Part shown: one piece after another, positions 8,484 through 17,704 of the stretch | Position numbering within the stretch: position 1 is the first letter of the stretch | How the letters are laid out: each line of letters opens with the position of its first letter | From: an uncultured Christensenella sp. | Lineage (GTDB): Bacteria > Bacillota > Clostridia > Christensenellales > Borkfalkiaceae | Assembly: GCA_910586365.1 (NCBI GenBank) | Contig: CAJUGP010000001.1 | Location: 1-64,000 of the forward strand | Length of the DNA: 64,000 bases | Direction of reading: 5' to 3' | The notes under the pieces: generated by a model | Databases searched by the model: none | Told to the model about the DNA's origin: nothing | What the model saw: the letters and a program-made list of their open reading frames with translations, nothing else | Made by a program: the position numbers and the translations under genes

Positions 8484-8514
8484 AAAAAGGCACGGTTTGA
8501 AACCGTGCCTTTTT
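8484..8514. terminator. Bidirectional intrinsic terminator
   Basis: Stem AAAAAGGCACGGTT/AACCGTGCCTTTTT between the converging PadR-type gene and rho; A and T runs on both sides let it serve both strands. Confidence 0.9.
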
Positions 8515-8516
8515 GA

Positions 8517-9955
<1,439 letters not shown>

Positions 9956-9956
<1 letters not shown>

Positions 9957-10618
9957 TAGGATCTACAACGCTCCATTACGATAATTTTTGTCGTTTCTTC
10001 CGAAATGTCGTCGCGGAAAAGCTCCACTTCGTCGCCCTCGATCATTTCGACTTCCTCCTCGTCGGCGTCCGAATCGAACAGATCGATAAATTCGTCCACC
10101 TTAGCCAAATCCATGTCAAGCCCTTTTTCCTTATAGTGCATAGGAATGACGATAGACGGCATGAGTCTGTCGACGTACTCTTTTGCCTGTTCGGCGTCGA
10201 TCGTATATTTTCCGCCGACGGGAATGAGCAGAACGTGCACGGGCAAAATCGCCTCGATCAGCGCGGAAGAGCATTCTTCGCCGATGTCGCCGAGGTGGCA
10301 CACTTCCAACCCGTCCATGCGGAATTTGAAAATGAGGTTTTCGCCCCGTTTTGCACCCTCTTCTTCGTCGTGATAGCTTTTTACAGCCGTAATTCCCACG
10401 CCGCCGAAATCGTAATTGCCTTCTTTGCCGATCACGGTCGGATTCCCCTCTACCGCCACAACGTTATCGTGATCGTAATGCGCGTGGCTGACGGTTACGA
10501 CGTCGGCAGAAACGCGCGGTAAATCGAACCCGACGTCGCCGTACGGGTCTGTAACGATACTCGTATCCGTGCTCTCCGTTAAACGGAAACACGAATGACC
10601 AAGGTAACGTATTTTCAT
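9956..10618 (-). CDS. MBL-fold metal-dependent hydrolase
   Basis: A 220-residue metallo-beta-lactamase-fold protein related to the YtkL/UPF0173 group. The metal-binding signature is SHAHYDHD (residues 44-51), with later ligands in HLGDIGE and PMHYKE. The C-terminus is very acidic (DSDADEEEVEMIEGDE). It starts after CGGAGG and ends by overlapping the rho start codon, so it is the first gene of an operon with rho. Substrate unknown; related proteins are often annotated as L-ascorbate-6-phosphate lactonase-like without proof. Confidence 0.85.
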
Positions 10619-10695
10619 TTTTCCTCCGAAATTAAATAAAAGCGTTTTGCTTTTTGAAACCGATTGAACCGTTTTGAAAACGTTCTCTGTAATTC

Positions 10696-10724
10696 ATTAT
10701 ATAATACCCGCCGAAATTTGTAAA
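10696..10724 (-). promoter_or_regulatory. Promoter of the MBL-rho operon
   Basis: Minus strand TTTACA (10724-10719), 17-bp spacer, TATAAT (10701-10696). The leader of about 75 nt contains a small stem GAACGTTTT/AAACGGTTC before the ribosome site. Confidence 0.7.
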
Positions 10725-10776
10725 CAAAAAACGGGGCGATTGTGCAAAATAAAACGAAAACGGCTTTTTCGTACAG

Positions 10777-10808
10777 AAATACCCGCCGAAACCGACGGGT
10801 ATTTTCTT
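10777..10808 (-). terminator. Intrinsic terminator of the Ala-Pro-linker protein gene
   Basis: Stem AAATACCCG/CGGGTATTT with an internal CG pair, directly after the gene that ends at 10812. Confidence 0.65.
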
Positions 10809-10811
10809 TCG

Positions 10812-11732
10812 TTAAAGCGTATTGGGATCGCCTTCGATCACGGTGTACTTAATCAAGCCGCGCGCGATAAGGTTTTCCTTCGTATCCAAAGGATATTTTT
10901 CGATTTTTTCCACGTTGACCGCCGAACCCTTTTTCAGCTCGACGCGCTCCGCCATGAGATCGATGAGATCCATCGCGCTTTTGAGCGACTTGTTGGAAGT
11001 AATGCGCATCATCACGGGCGTTTTTTCATACTTCTTCGTTTTGGCTTTTTCAACGTTGAATTCTTCGCTCTCTTTGAACTCTTTGTAGTTGAGCGCGAAG
11101 TAAACGCAAAGCGTTTTCATTTCCACGTTGAACTTACAGAACGGGTCTTTGCCCTTGTTAAAGCTCAGATACCCCCAGCTGACGCGCCCCTTCAAACGGT
11201 AAGCGAGCACGTGGTTGGCGATTTGGCAGTAATAATTTTTCAACTCGTCGGTGCTCTCGATCAAACGGGCTTGGAACGATTTACGGTAAGCGACTTTAAC
11301 GGGCTTATCGTCGACCATGATCACGCCGTATTCGCGGTCGTCGTCATCGTCGTCATCGTCGTCCACGACGACGGGTTTTTTCTTCGGCGCGGGCGCGGGA
11401 GCCGGTTCTGCCGCAGGTGCGGGCGCCGGTGCAGGCGCAGGAGCGGGAGCAGCGGCTGCGGCTGCCTCTGCGGCGGGTGCCGGTTCGTCCTCGTATACAT
11501 GGTGAATATAAATATGCTTATCTCTTACAACTTCCTCTTTTCCGCCCTTCGATTCGCCGCCCTTAGCTCCTTCCGAAGCGTCCGCGTCCGACTTTTTCCC
11601 GAACATTTTCTGCATAAAAGGAATTTTGGTAAACGTAAGACCGAAAAACGTCCAAATCAAAACGGCTAAGATCGCCAAAACGACGATTGCCGCGATCTGA
11701 CCTCCCGGTACAGCGTTTAATAATGTTATCAT
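10812..11732 (-). CDS. Single-pass membrane protein with Ala-Pro linker, poly-Asp stretch and unnamed C-terminal domain
   Basis: A 306-residue protein. Residues about 11-33 form one membrane segment. A charged stretch leads to an Ala/Pro repeat linker (about 83-114), then nine consecutive Asp residues (about 124-132). Residues about 150-306 form a compact basic/aromatic domain (RKSFQARL, RVSWGYLSFNKGKDPFCKF, KTLCVYFALN, MMRITSNKSLK) that I recall seeing in other clostridial proteins without a functional name. The domain is probably cytosolic. Single-gene unit with its own promoter and terminator. Function unknown. Confidence 0.75.
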   Translation of the reverse strand: MITLLNAVPGGQIAAIVVLAILAVLIWTFFGLTFTKIPFMQKMFGKKSDADASEGAKGGESKGGKEEVVRDKHIYIHHVYEDEPAPAAEAAAAAAPAPAPAPAPAPAAEPAPAPAPKKKPVVVDDDDDDDDDREYGVIMVDDKPVKVAYRKSFQARLIESTDELKNYYCQIANHVLAYRLKGRVSWGYLSFNKGKDPFCKFNVEMKTLCVYFALNYKEFKESEEFNVEKAKTKKYEKTPVMMRITSNKSLKSAMDLIDLMAERVELKKGSAVNVEKIEKYPLDTKENLIARGLIKYTVIEGDPNTL

Positions 11733-11773
11733 AACGATGACCTCGCTTAAAAGTATTTATTATATTTATATGA

Positions 11774-11802
11774 ATTATATCATAATCATGCAAAAATTAC
11801 AA
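11774..11802 (-). promoter_or_regulatory. Promoter of the Ala-Pro-linker protein gene
   Basis: Minus strand TTGTAA (11802-11797), 17-bp spacer, TATAAT (11779-11774) with an extended -10 TGA in front. Confidence 0.7.
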
Positions 11803-11839
11803 CTTTTTTAGCTGAAATTTTCGACACTTTTTCAAAATT

Positions 11840-12682
11840 TTAAGTTTCCGAACCGCCGTCGCTTTCCGATTTTTCGCTAAACCGCGCAAAAGCCCGTTTT
11901 CCTTCGGCAAGAAGCGCGCGCATTTTCGGCTCGTCCGCCTCTTCGAGCGCACTCTTATATTCGCTTAAACGGCGGCAAAGCCGATCGATTTCGGCAATTA
12001 AATAACCGCGGTTGATATGGAACAGCTCGGTCCAAACGTATTCGTCCACGCCCGCGATCCGCGTCATATCCTGAAAGCTTCCGCCCGTAAACCCCGTGCA
12101 ATCTTCCGTCAGCGGCGATTTCACGTAGGCGTTGGAAACGACGTGCGCCAGCTGAGAAGTCAGCGCGATCATCTTATCGTGCTCCGCCGCGCCGCATACA
12201 ACGATGTGAGTAAATCCCATTTCTTCGCCTAATTTTTTGACCTGCGCAAACGCCGACGCGTCGGTTTTTCCCGTTCGGACCATAACAAGGTTTTTTCCGT
12301 CGAACAGATCGGCGCAGGCGGAAGCGATTCCCGAAGTTTCCTTGCCTGCCATGGGATGAATCCCGACGTAGCGGTAGCGGCGCGGTTTGGCGTAAACGAC
12401 GTTCTCCAACATTTCTTTCACGCCGCAGATATCCGTTACGATGCAATCGGGCGGAAAAGCGCCCTCTTCCAACACGGCGGCGCAAACACGCGGCGGCAGC
12501 GCCAAAACAACGACGTCCGCCCCGTCGAACGAGCGCGCCTCTTCGTCGATATAACCGTGTGCAAGCGCATATTCGACCGCCTCTTTACTGCGATTCATGC
12601 CGCGCACGAAATGCCCCGCCCGTTTCAGCGAAGCGCAAACCGATGCGCCGATAATTCCCAATCCGTATACGGTGATCTTCAC
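11840..12682 (-). CDS. tyrA: Prephenate dehydrogenase
   Basis: NAD(P)-dependent oxidative decarboxylation of prephenate to 4-hydroxyphenylpyruvate in tyrosine synthesis. The Rossmann motif GLGIIGASV opens the protein, and the catalytic-region signature HPMAGKETSGI is present. Length is about 280 residues with no C-terminal ACT domain. I prefer the GTG at 12682, because AGAAGGAG stands nine bases before it; the ATG at 12706 would place that ribosome site inside codons 3-5. It diverges from aroA, so tyrosine and common aromatic biosynthesis genes are adjacent but on separate promoters. Confidence 0.88.
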   Translation of the reverse strand: MKITVYGLGIIGASVCASLKRAGHFVRGMNRSKEAVEYALAHGYIDEEARSFDGADVVVLALPPRVCAAVLEEGAFPPDCIVTDICGVKEMLENVVYAKPRRYRYVGIHPMAGKETSGIASACADLFDGKNLVMVRTGKTDASAFAQVKKLGEEMGFTHIVVCGAAEHDKMIALTSQLAHVVSNAYVKSPLTEDCTGFTGGSFQDMTRIAGVDEYVWTELFHINRGYLIAEIDRLCRRLSEYKSALEEADEPKMRALLAEGKRAFARFSEKSESDGGSET

Positions 12683-12725
12683 GCCGTTGTACTCCTTCTG
12701 TATCATATAAGGGATCTTCTCTTAT

Positions 12726-12754
12726 ATTGTATCACATTCTAAAAATTTTTACAA
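12726..12754 (-). promoter_or_regulatory. tyrA promoter
   Basis: Minus strand TTGTAA (12754-12749), 17-bp spacer, TACAAT (12731-12726). Confidence 0.65.
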
Positions 12755-12791
12755 GAAAAAAACTCTTAAACTCAGGGGCGATTGCAATATC

Positions 12792-12820
12792 TTGACAACG
12801 CCCCGTTCTTGCGCTATAAT
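12792..12820 (+). promoter_or_regulatory. aroA promoter, leaderless arrangement
   Basis: TTGACA (12792-12797), 17-bp spacer, TATAAT (12815-12820). Only seven bases separate the -10 from ATG 12828, so transcription should start at or next to the start codon. Confidence 0.8.
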
Positions 12821-12827
12821 CAAACGT

Positions 12828-14090
12828 ATGAGTTTCACCCTTAAAAAATACACGCCGCAGGGATCGGAGCAAACGGTGAGCGTGCCCGCTTCAAAAAGTT
12901 TTTTGAACCGCGCGCTCGTGCTTTCCGCTTTCTCAGGCAAAAAAATCACGCTGCTTTGCGGCGATTTCAGCGAAGATACGCGCGCCATGCTCGCTTGTCT
13001 GCTTGCGCTCGGCATTCCCTGCACGTCCGTCGCAGGCGGAGTGGAAATAGACGGCAGCCGCTCTCCGCGCCATAAAGCCGAACTCAACGTGATGAACGCG
13101 GGAACGGCGGCGCGCTTTCTTACCGTTGCGCTCTCCTTTTACGGCGGCGAATATACGCTGCGCGCCGCGCCGCAAATGGCAAAACGCCCCATGGAGATAT
13201 TGCGTCTTTTGGAAGAAAAAGGCGTGCGTTTTACCTGGCTTAAAAAGGAGTACGAGTTCCCCTTCGTTCTGCGCTCGAACGGGTTGGCGCAGGCGCAGGA
13301 ATTCAGCGTAAACACCGATACGAGCACGCAATACGCAAGCGGTTTGCTGCTTGCCGCGCCGCTCGGAAAATCCCCTCTTCGCATATCGTTGACGGGCGGA
13401 CGCACGAACGGAACGTATATCGCCATGAGCTTGAAGCTCCTGCAAGATTTCGGCGCGTGTTACGAACGCACGGGCGACACCGTAACCGTTTATCCTTCGC
13501 TCGATCCGCCGCCGTGCTACGCGGTGGAAGCCGACGTTTCGGGCGCATGCTACTTTTTCGCACTCGCCCTGCTCTGTTCCGCAAAAATTTTCGTGCGCGG
13601 CATTCGGCTCGACAGCACCCAAAGCGACGTGCAATTTCTCAGACTGCTCGAAGGCAAGGGCGTTCGCTTTACGCAGCGCGAGAACGGTCTGCTTGCCGAC
13701 GCTTCGACGGTGAAAAGCTTTACGGGCTTCGACGCAGACATGAAGGATTTTTCCGACCAAACGCTCACCGCCGCCGCGCTCGCGCCCTTTGCGACCACCC
13801 CCTCCGTGCTGCGCGGCGTGGGGCATATCCGCAAACAGGAATGCGACCGTATCCAAGCGATCGTGCAAAACCTCAACGCGCTCGGCGTGCCCGCAAGTAC
13901 CGACGGCGAAAACATTACGATCATGCCCGCGGACGTGCGCGGCGGAAAAGTCGCTTGTTTCGGCGATCACCGCGTCGCCATGAGCTTTGCTCTTATCGGA
14001 CTGAAAACGGGAAAGATCACGCTCGACGATCCCACCTGCTGCAAAAAAACGTTTGAAAACTACTTCGACGTCATCAACGCGCTATATTAA
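12828..14090 (+). CDS. aroA: 3-phosphoshikimate 1-carboxyvinyltransferase (EPSP synthase)
   Basis: Shikimate-pathway enzyme joining shikimate-3-phosphate and phosphoenolpyruvate, 420 residues. Visible family elements are the N-terminal PASKSFLNRALVLSAF, NAGTAARFLT for the PEP/S3P site, and KQECDRIQAI and GDHRVAMSFA in the C-terminal domain. There is no Shine-Dalgarno sequence, and the -10 box lies seven bases upstream, so the mRNA is probably leaderless; longer start choices would lie inside the promoter. Followed by a bidirectional terminator. Confidence 0.95.
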   Translation: MSFTLKKYTPQGSEQTVSVPASKSFLNRALVLSAFSGKKITLLCGDFSEDTRAMLACLLALGIPCTSVAGGVEIDGSRSPRHKAELNVMNAGTAARFLTVALSFYGGEYTLRAAPQMAKRPMEILRLLEEKGVRFTWLKKEYEFPFVLRSNGLAQAQEFSVNTDTSTQYASGLLLAAPLGKSPLRISLTGGRTNGTYIAMSLKLLQDFGACYERTGDTVTVYPSLDPPPCYAVEADVSGACYFFALALLCSAKIFVRGIRLDSTQSDVQFLRLLEGKGVRFTQRENGLLADASTVKSFTGFDADMKDFSDQTLTAAALAPFATTPSVLRGVGHIRKQECDRIQAIVQNLNALGVPASTDGENITIMPADVRGGKVACFGDHRVAMSFALIGLKTGKITLDDPTCCKKTFENYFDVINALY

Positions 14091-14117
14091 AAAATGCGGC
14101 TTTCCGCCGCATTTTTT
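14089..14117. terminator. Bidirectional intrinsic terminator
   Basis: Stem AAAAAATGCGGC/GCCGCATTTTTT with a 5-base loop between converging aroA and the DtxR-like gene. Confidence 0.9.
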
Positions 14118-14493
14118 ATTTCAACTCTTTTCTGTCGTTAAAATATTTTTTCACGATCTCGAACAAATCGTCCGAGATCACGTGTTCCACGCGGCAGGCG
14201 TTTTCTTCCGCGAGCGCTTGATCCGCACCGAATTTTACAAACATTTCGGTAAAAACGCGGTGTTTTTCATAAGTTTCTTCGGCTTTCTTCCGCCCTTCTG
14301 CGGTTAAAAGAATATCGCCGTTTTCGTCGATTTCGACGTACCCCTTGCTTTTCAGCAAATTCACGGCGCGCGAAACGCTCGATTTGGCGTAATCGAGTTC
14401 GCCGACGATATCCACCGAACGGACCGCGCCGCGCTGTTCCGACAGCAAAAGTATTGTTTCCAAATACATTTCTTCCGATTCGTGCGTTCTCAT
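14116..14493 (-). CDS. DtxR/MntR-family metal-dependent repressor
   Basis: A 125-residue winged-helix regulator. The N-terminal DNA-binding domain (ETILLLSEQRGAVRSVDIV, then SSVSRAVNLLKSKGYVEID) is followed by the metal-binding/dimerisation helix region with EENACRVEHVISDDL, where Glu, Cys and His ligands of the family fall. No C-terminal SH3-like domain exists, as in MntR. It would sense Mn(II) or Fe(II) and repress metal importers. Start ATG 14493 follows AGGAGG. It diverges from a small Xre gene. Confidence 0.85.
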   Translation of the reverse strand: MRTHESEEMYLETILLLSEQRGAVRSVDIVGELDYAKSSVSRAVNLLKSKGYVEIDENGDILLTAEGRKKAEETYEKHRVFTEMFVKFGADQALAEENACRVEHVISDDLFEIVKKYFNDRKELK

Positions 14494-14565
14494 GTTTTCC
14501 TCCTGATTATACCGATATTAAGACGCCGTATACAAAATATTTTTATAAAAATTTTTCCCAAAACT

Positions 14566-14594
14566 ACGACAAAACCGCAATCTTATTGTATAAT
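14566..14594 (+). promoter_or_regulatory. Promoter of the small Xre gene, leaderless arrangement
   Basis: TATAAT (14589-14594) ends six bases before ATG 14601; the -35 is weak (ACGACA, 14566-14571) at 17-bp spacing. Confidence 0.55.
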
Positions 14595-14600
14595 AGCCGC

Positions 14601-14804
14601 ATGAAAGTATTTTCCGAACGGTTAACCGAACTTAGAAAAGAGCGCGGACTATCGCAAGCGGCGCTTGCAAAAGCGCTGGGCGTTTCGCTCGGGATCGTCT
14701 GTTATTGGGAAACCGATAAAAGCGACCCGACGGCGGCAAACGTCGCAAAAATCGCGCGGTTTTTCAACGCTTCCGCCGATTTTTTACTCGGTCTTGACGA
14801 ATAA
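14601..14804 (+). CDS. Small Xre-family HTH regulator
   Basis: A 67-residue protein that is almost only a helix-turn-helix of the Cro/C1 type (RLTELRKERGLSQAALAKAL, then PTAANVAKIARFFNASADFL). It has no effector domain. There is no ribosome-binding site, and the -10 box is six bases before ATG, so a leaderless mRNA is likely. Target unknown; its start region faces that of the DtxR-like gene. Confidence 0.85.
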   Translation: MKVFSERLTELRKERGLSQAALAKALGVSLGIVCYWETDKSDPTAANVAKIARFFNASADFLLGLDE

Positions 14805-14824
14805 CGTTTTATGAGCGAGAAACG

Positions 14825-14847
14825 CGCCGCTTTATGCGGCGTTTTTT
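14825..14847. terminator. Intrinsic terminator
   Basis: Stem CGCCGC/GCGGCG with a 5-base loop followed by six T, between the Xre gene and the convergent M50-like gene. Confidence 0.85.
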
Positions 14848-14848
14848 A

Positions 14849-15901
14849 TTAAATGATATGCGGGATCCGTTCTATCATACGGTAACCCGCATCGCGCAGT
14901 CCTTTCCACGTTTCCTTTTCGGCGCGTTCGCATGCCGCCGAAATTTCCGAATGCCCGCACGCGGCGGAAGCGATTGCATAGGCAAGGCTGCCCCGCGCGC
15001 CCTTCGCTTTCTGAAAATACGATTCGGCTTTTTCTTCGTCGGGAATCAGAACGGAATAAGCGTAAGCAAGATCGCAGGCAAGATCGGCGTTTTCGGTGTA
15101 TTCAAAAATCCCGTCGAGCCGCTGCAGCTGCGCGATCGCCCCTTTTTCGTCGTTTTTACAAAACAGATACTGCCAGCGCAGTTGCGTCAGAGCCGAAAAA
15201 AGAGGATCGTCCTCGCGGATCACGGGTACGCCGAACAGCCATTCGCGCTTTACTTTGGCAAACGTTCCCCCCATCAAAGCCGATTGCGCTTTGATCACCG
15301 AGAGCATGACCTCGGCAAACGGTTGTTTTTTGACAAGCCCCGATACGAGCGCGCCATCGGTTGCCCCGCTTTGCCGCTGCACGGGATACAGTGCGCACAG
15401 TCCTTCGTACAAATTGACGGGCGCGAGCAACCCGAAAAACAGCGTGGCGGGCGAAGGCAGACAAAACCAAAGCGGAAGCGCAACGGCGGCGTAAAGGAAA
15501 TTAAACGCCGCGCCGCCGATCGCAGCCGCGATCAGTTTTTTGCGCAGATTTTTCGGATCGCGCGCCAACATTGCGCTCATACCGCCGATATCAGAATTCA
15601 ACGTAACGCGCAGCCCTTCGCGGCGGATCATGAAATAGCCGATTTGCACGCTTACGGGACGCAAGCCCGCCGCAAGACCGAAGAGCGTATGCCCCAACTC
15701 GTGCACGATGAGATTGAGCGGCAGAAAAAGCGCAACCGCGATCGCCGCGCCGACCGAAACCCATACCGATACGGAACGGGGCGAGAGCGGACCGCCGTCG
15801 CGCAGCCCGAACATTAAAATCAACGCCGTCCCCGATACGGCGCACAGCGCAACCGCAACATGAAAAAGAATGGAAAAAATCCGTTTGTTTTTACCGCTCA
15901 T
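14849..15901 (-). CDS. Membrane metalloprotease-like protein, M50 (site-2 protease) type
   Basis: A 350-residue protein with several membrane segments. The zinc motif VHELGH lies at about residue 66 inside a hydrophobic helix, and a later segment NLYEGLCALYPVQ...GATDG resembles the second S2P metal motif (NxxPxxxxDG). The last third is soluble and helical with TPR-like repeats (DLAYAYSVLIPDEEKAESYF). It starts after AAGGGG, overlapping the ppx stop by 11 bases, so it is the last gene of the yabP operon. Substrate unknown; not a SpoIVFB or RseP orthologue by length or architecture. Confidence 0.75.
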   Translation of the reverse strand: MSGKNKRIFSILFHVAVALCAVSGTALILMFGLRDGGPLSPRSVSVWVSVGAAIAVALFLPLNLIVHELGHTLFGLAAGLRPVSVQIGYFMIRREGLRVTLNSDIGGMSAMLARDPKNLRKKLIAAAIGGAAFNFLYAAVALPLWFCLPSPATLFFGLLAPVNLYEGLCALYPVQRQSGATDGALVSGLVKKQPFAEVMLSVIKAQSALMGGTFAKVKREWLFGVPVIREDDPLFSALTQLRWQYLFCKNDEKGAIAQLQRLDGIFEYTENADLACDLAYAYSVLIPDEEKAESYFQKAKGARGSLAYAIASAACGHSEISAACERAEKETWKGLRDAGYRMIERIPHII

Positions 15902-16766
15902 CGCCGCCCCTTTCGATCACATTCCTTTGTAAGTATCCTTCCAGGTTGTCCGCATCGGAAAAAACAACGTCGTTCAACCGTAATATTTCCATGATTTTTG
16001 CAAGCAGATAGGCGCCGCCCGCAATCACGTCGGCGCGTTTTTCTTCCACGCCGCGCACCTTTTTGCGCTCTTCCGCCGTCATTTGCAGCAAGCGGCACGC
16101 CGTATCGCACACGAACCCGCAGCTCAGCCGCGTTCCACCCAAATCGGCGGAATAACGCTCTTCGCCGCGCGCGATACAGGCAAGCGTGGACGCCGTACCG
16201 CCGATCGCAAAAACCGTTCCCGTCGGCTCGCACGTTGCAAGCGGAGAAATCGCGCCGCTTATCGCCTCGTCGAGCAATTCTTTTTTATCGCGGCAGCTAT
16301 CGAAAAGCCGCACCGCCCCCACGTTCATGCTAACCGAAAATTGCGTTACGCCCGCTTTCCGAAAGAACACTTCCGTGCTTGCGCCGCCGATATCGATGAT
16401 ACCGCCGTCTTTCTGCGAAAGCGCGCCCGCCGCGCCCAAAAGCGCCTCTTCCTCGCCAGAAACGACGTCGACGCGCAGTCCGCACGCCCGTTCGATCGCG
16501 CGGCACAGCTCTTTGCCGTTGCGCGCAACGCGCACCGCCGCCGTGGCAAACGCGTAAACCTGCGCGCCCGCCGCACGCCCTTCCGCGTAAAACGCGCTCA
16601 CCGCGCGCACGGTCGCTTGCATCGCAGCCTGTCCCAACAAGCCGTTTTGCTGCAAGCTTGCGCCCAAACGCGTTGTTTCTAACCGTTTATATAAAGTTTT
16701 TCCGTCCGCCCACAGCATGAGGCGAACGGAATTCGATCCGATATCGATAACGGCATAACACTTCAT
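15891..16766 (-). CDS. Ppx/GppA-family phosphatase
   Basis: A 291-residue protein of the actin-like ATPase superfamily, hydrolysing polyphosphate or pppGpp. Recognisable elements are DIGSNSVRLML at the N-terminus, FATAAVRVARNG, SGEEEALLGA and DIGGASTE. It lacks the C-terminal HD-like domain of long Ppx enzymes. ATG 16766 overlaps the stop of the DivIC-like gene (ATGA), deciding the start over the slightly longer frame. The ppx gene beside yabP, yabQ and a DivIC-like gene links stringent or phosphate signalling to the sporulation cluster only by position. Confidence 0.88.
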   Translation of the reverse strand: MKCYAVIDIGSNSVRLMLWADGKTLYKRLETTRLGASLQQNGLLGQAAMQATVRAVSAFYAEGRAAGAQVYAFATAAVRVARNGKELCRAIERACGLRVDVVSGEEEALLGAAGALSQKDGGIIDIGGASTEVFFRKAGVTQFSVSMNVGAVRLFDSCRDKKELLDEAISGAISPLATCEPTGTVFAIGGTASTLACIARGEERYSADLGGTRLSCGFVCDTACRLLQMTAEERKKVRGVEEKRADVIAGGAYLLAKIMEILRLNDVVFSDADNLEGYLQRNVIERGGDER

Positions 16767-17044
16767 TTTTGCTTCGGCTTCCAACCCTGTTCGATGGCAA
16801 GATGATATTTCCCCATTTCGGAAGAATAATAATCCAAATCGTTCTTCCCCTCGGCAATGATCTCGTTATAATCTTCGATTTCTTTGTCGAGCCGTTTTTT
16901 CGTGGCGTTGCCGATGCCCATCATGGCGAATTGAATGCACAGAAAGATGACGAGGACAAATAACAGCATCGTTCCCGCCGCTACGAACGCGACGGTTAGT
17001 CTTTTTCTTCTCTCCTGTAATTTTTCTTCGTTCTGCTCTTGCAT
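16763..17044 (-). CDS. DivIC/FtsL-like small septum protein
   Basis: A 93-residue bitopic protein: basic N-terminus (EKLQERRKRL), one membrane segment (about 18-42), then a coiled coil (KKRLDKEIEDYNEIIAEG). Topology and position directly behind yabQ match divIC in Bacillus (yabP-yabQ-divIC). Similarity at residue level is weak, so the name rests on context. A ribosome site (AAAAAGGAAG) precedes ATG 17044 although this lies within the yabQ frame. Confidence 0.65.
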   Translation of the reverse strand: MQEQNEEKLQERRKRLTVAFVAAGTMLLFVLVIFLCIQFAMMGIGNATKKRLDKEIEDYNEIIAEGKNDLDYYSSEMGKYHLAIEQGWKPKQK

Positions 17045-17372
17045 ATAACTTCCTTTTTATCACTTGGCTGATACTATTATATACCCTGCCCGCAAAAAAA
17101 GCAACGATTTTGTGGAAACTTTTCAAATATAATAGCAATCCGATAACGCAGCCTGCAAACGTATACAGCCTGAGCGAGGGCAGCTCGAAAAGAACGCTCG
17201 AAAAAATATAGACGAACGCAAACACGACGCAAAAAAGCGCGTCGAAAATAATCCGCGCCCAAACGCTCTTAAACGGCACGCGCAAACAGTAAAAAAAATC
17301 ATAAACGACGCCGCTGCACGCGCCCAAACAAACGCAGATCAAAAAATAATAGATTTGACTCCCGTCGTTCAT
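16866..17372 (-). CDS. yabQ: Spore cortex biosynthesis protein YabQ
   Basis: Membrane protein needed for cortex formation around the forespore. Residues about 1-95 carry three to four membrane segments with the YabQ pattern (YYFLICVCLGACSGVVYDFF). The frame runs 179 bases into the next gene in another frame; the last 45 or so residues (RSGGNDAVICPRHLS...) look like out-of-frame sequence. A lost stop codon, a sequencing indel or a real long overlap could explain this. Starts overlapping the yabP stop by four bases. Confidence 0.75.
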   Translation of the reverse strand: MNDGSQIYYFLICVCLGACSGVVYDFFYCLRVPFKSVWARIIFDALFCVVFAFVYIFSSVLFELPSLRLYTFAGCVIGLLLYLKSFHKIVAFFAGRVYNSISQVIKRKLYARAERRKITGEKKKTNRRVRSGGNDAVICPRHLSVHSIRHDGHRQRHEKTARQRNRRL

Positions 17373-17623
17373 TTTAACAGCCTTTGCAACCCCTTGCCCT
17401 TGGCAAACGTAAATTTCACGCCGTTTACCTGCCCCGTCGCCGCAAAATTGCCGCTTCCTTTTGCAAACGAAAGCACCTTTAAGTGCGATCCCGTTATCAA
17501 AACGCGCTTGCCGTTTACGGTAAGCGTGATGTTCGTATCGGAAAATGAATCGACGCTTTCCACGCCCGTAAACGTGATTTTTTCCTGCTGTTCGATCGTG
17601 AGAATGCTCGGAAGATTAGCCAT
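17369..17623 (-). CDS. yabP: Sporulation protein YabP
   Basis: An 84-residue beta-rich protein of the YabP/YqfC family (GVESVDSFSDTNITL, NGKRVLITGSHLKVLSF). In Bacillus it is needed for spore cortex or coat assembly in the mother cell. First gene of the operon yabP-yabQ-divIC-like-ppx-M50. No ribosome site is evident; a sigma-E-like -10 ends five bases upstream of the ATG. Confidence 0.85.
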   Translation of the reverse strand: MANLPSILTIEQQEKITFTGVESVDSFSDTNITLTVNGKRVLITGSHLKVLSFAKGSGNFAATGQVNGVKFTFAKGKGLQRLLK

Positions 17624-17628
17624 GCTTT

Positions 17629-17657
17629 ATGGTATGCCGCCGTAATTGCGGGTATAC
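17629..17657 (-). promoter_or_regulatory. Possible sigma-E-type promoter of yabP
   Basis: Minus strand GTATACC (17657-17651), 14-bp spacer, CATACCAT (17636-17629). The -10 resembles the mother-cell sigma-E box CATACAAT; the -35 matches only partly. No sigma-A promoter is visible here. Confidence 0.35.
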
Positions 17658-17691
17658 CAAAAAACCGTCCGCTTTTCGCCGCGGACGGTTT
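17658..17691 (-). terminator. typA intrinsic terminator
   Basis: Stem AAACCGTCCGC/GCGGACGGTTT followed on the minus strand by a T run, directly after typA. Confidence 0.9.
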
Positions 17692-17704
17692 TTCCCGTTC
17701 TCTT

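Noticed and set aside
11338..11372. Trinucleotide repeat as CRISPR-like or satellite array
   Set aside because: It is the in-frame poly-Asp codon run of the membrane protein gene, without spacers.
11317..11505. Ser/Gly/Ala-rich plus-strand ORF
   Set aside because: Complement of the Ala-Pro and poly-Asp low-complexity region of the minus-strand gene.
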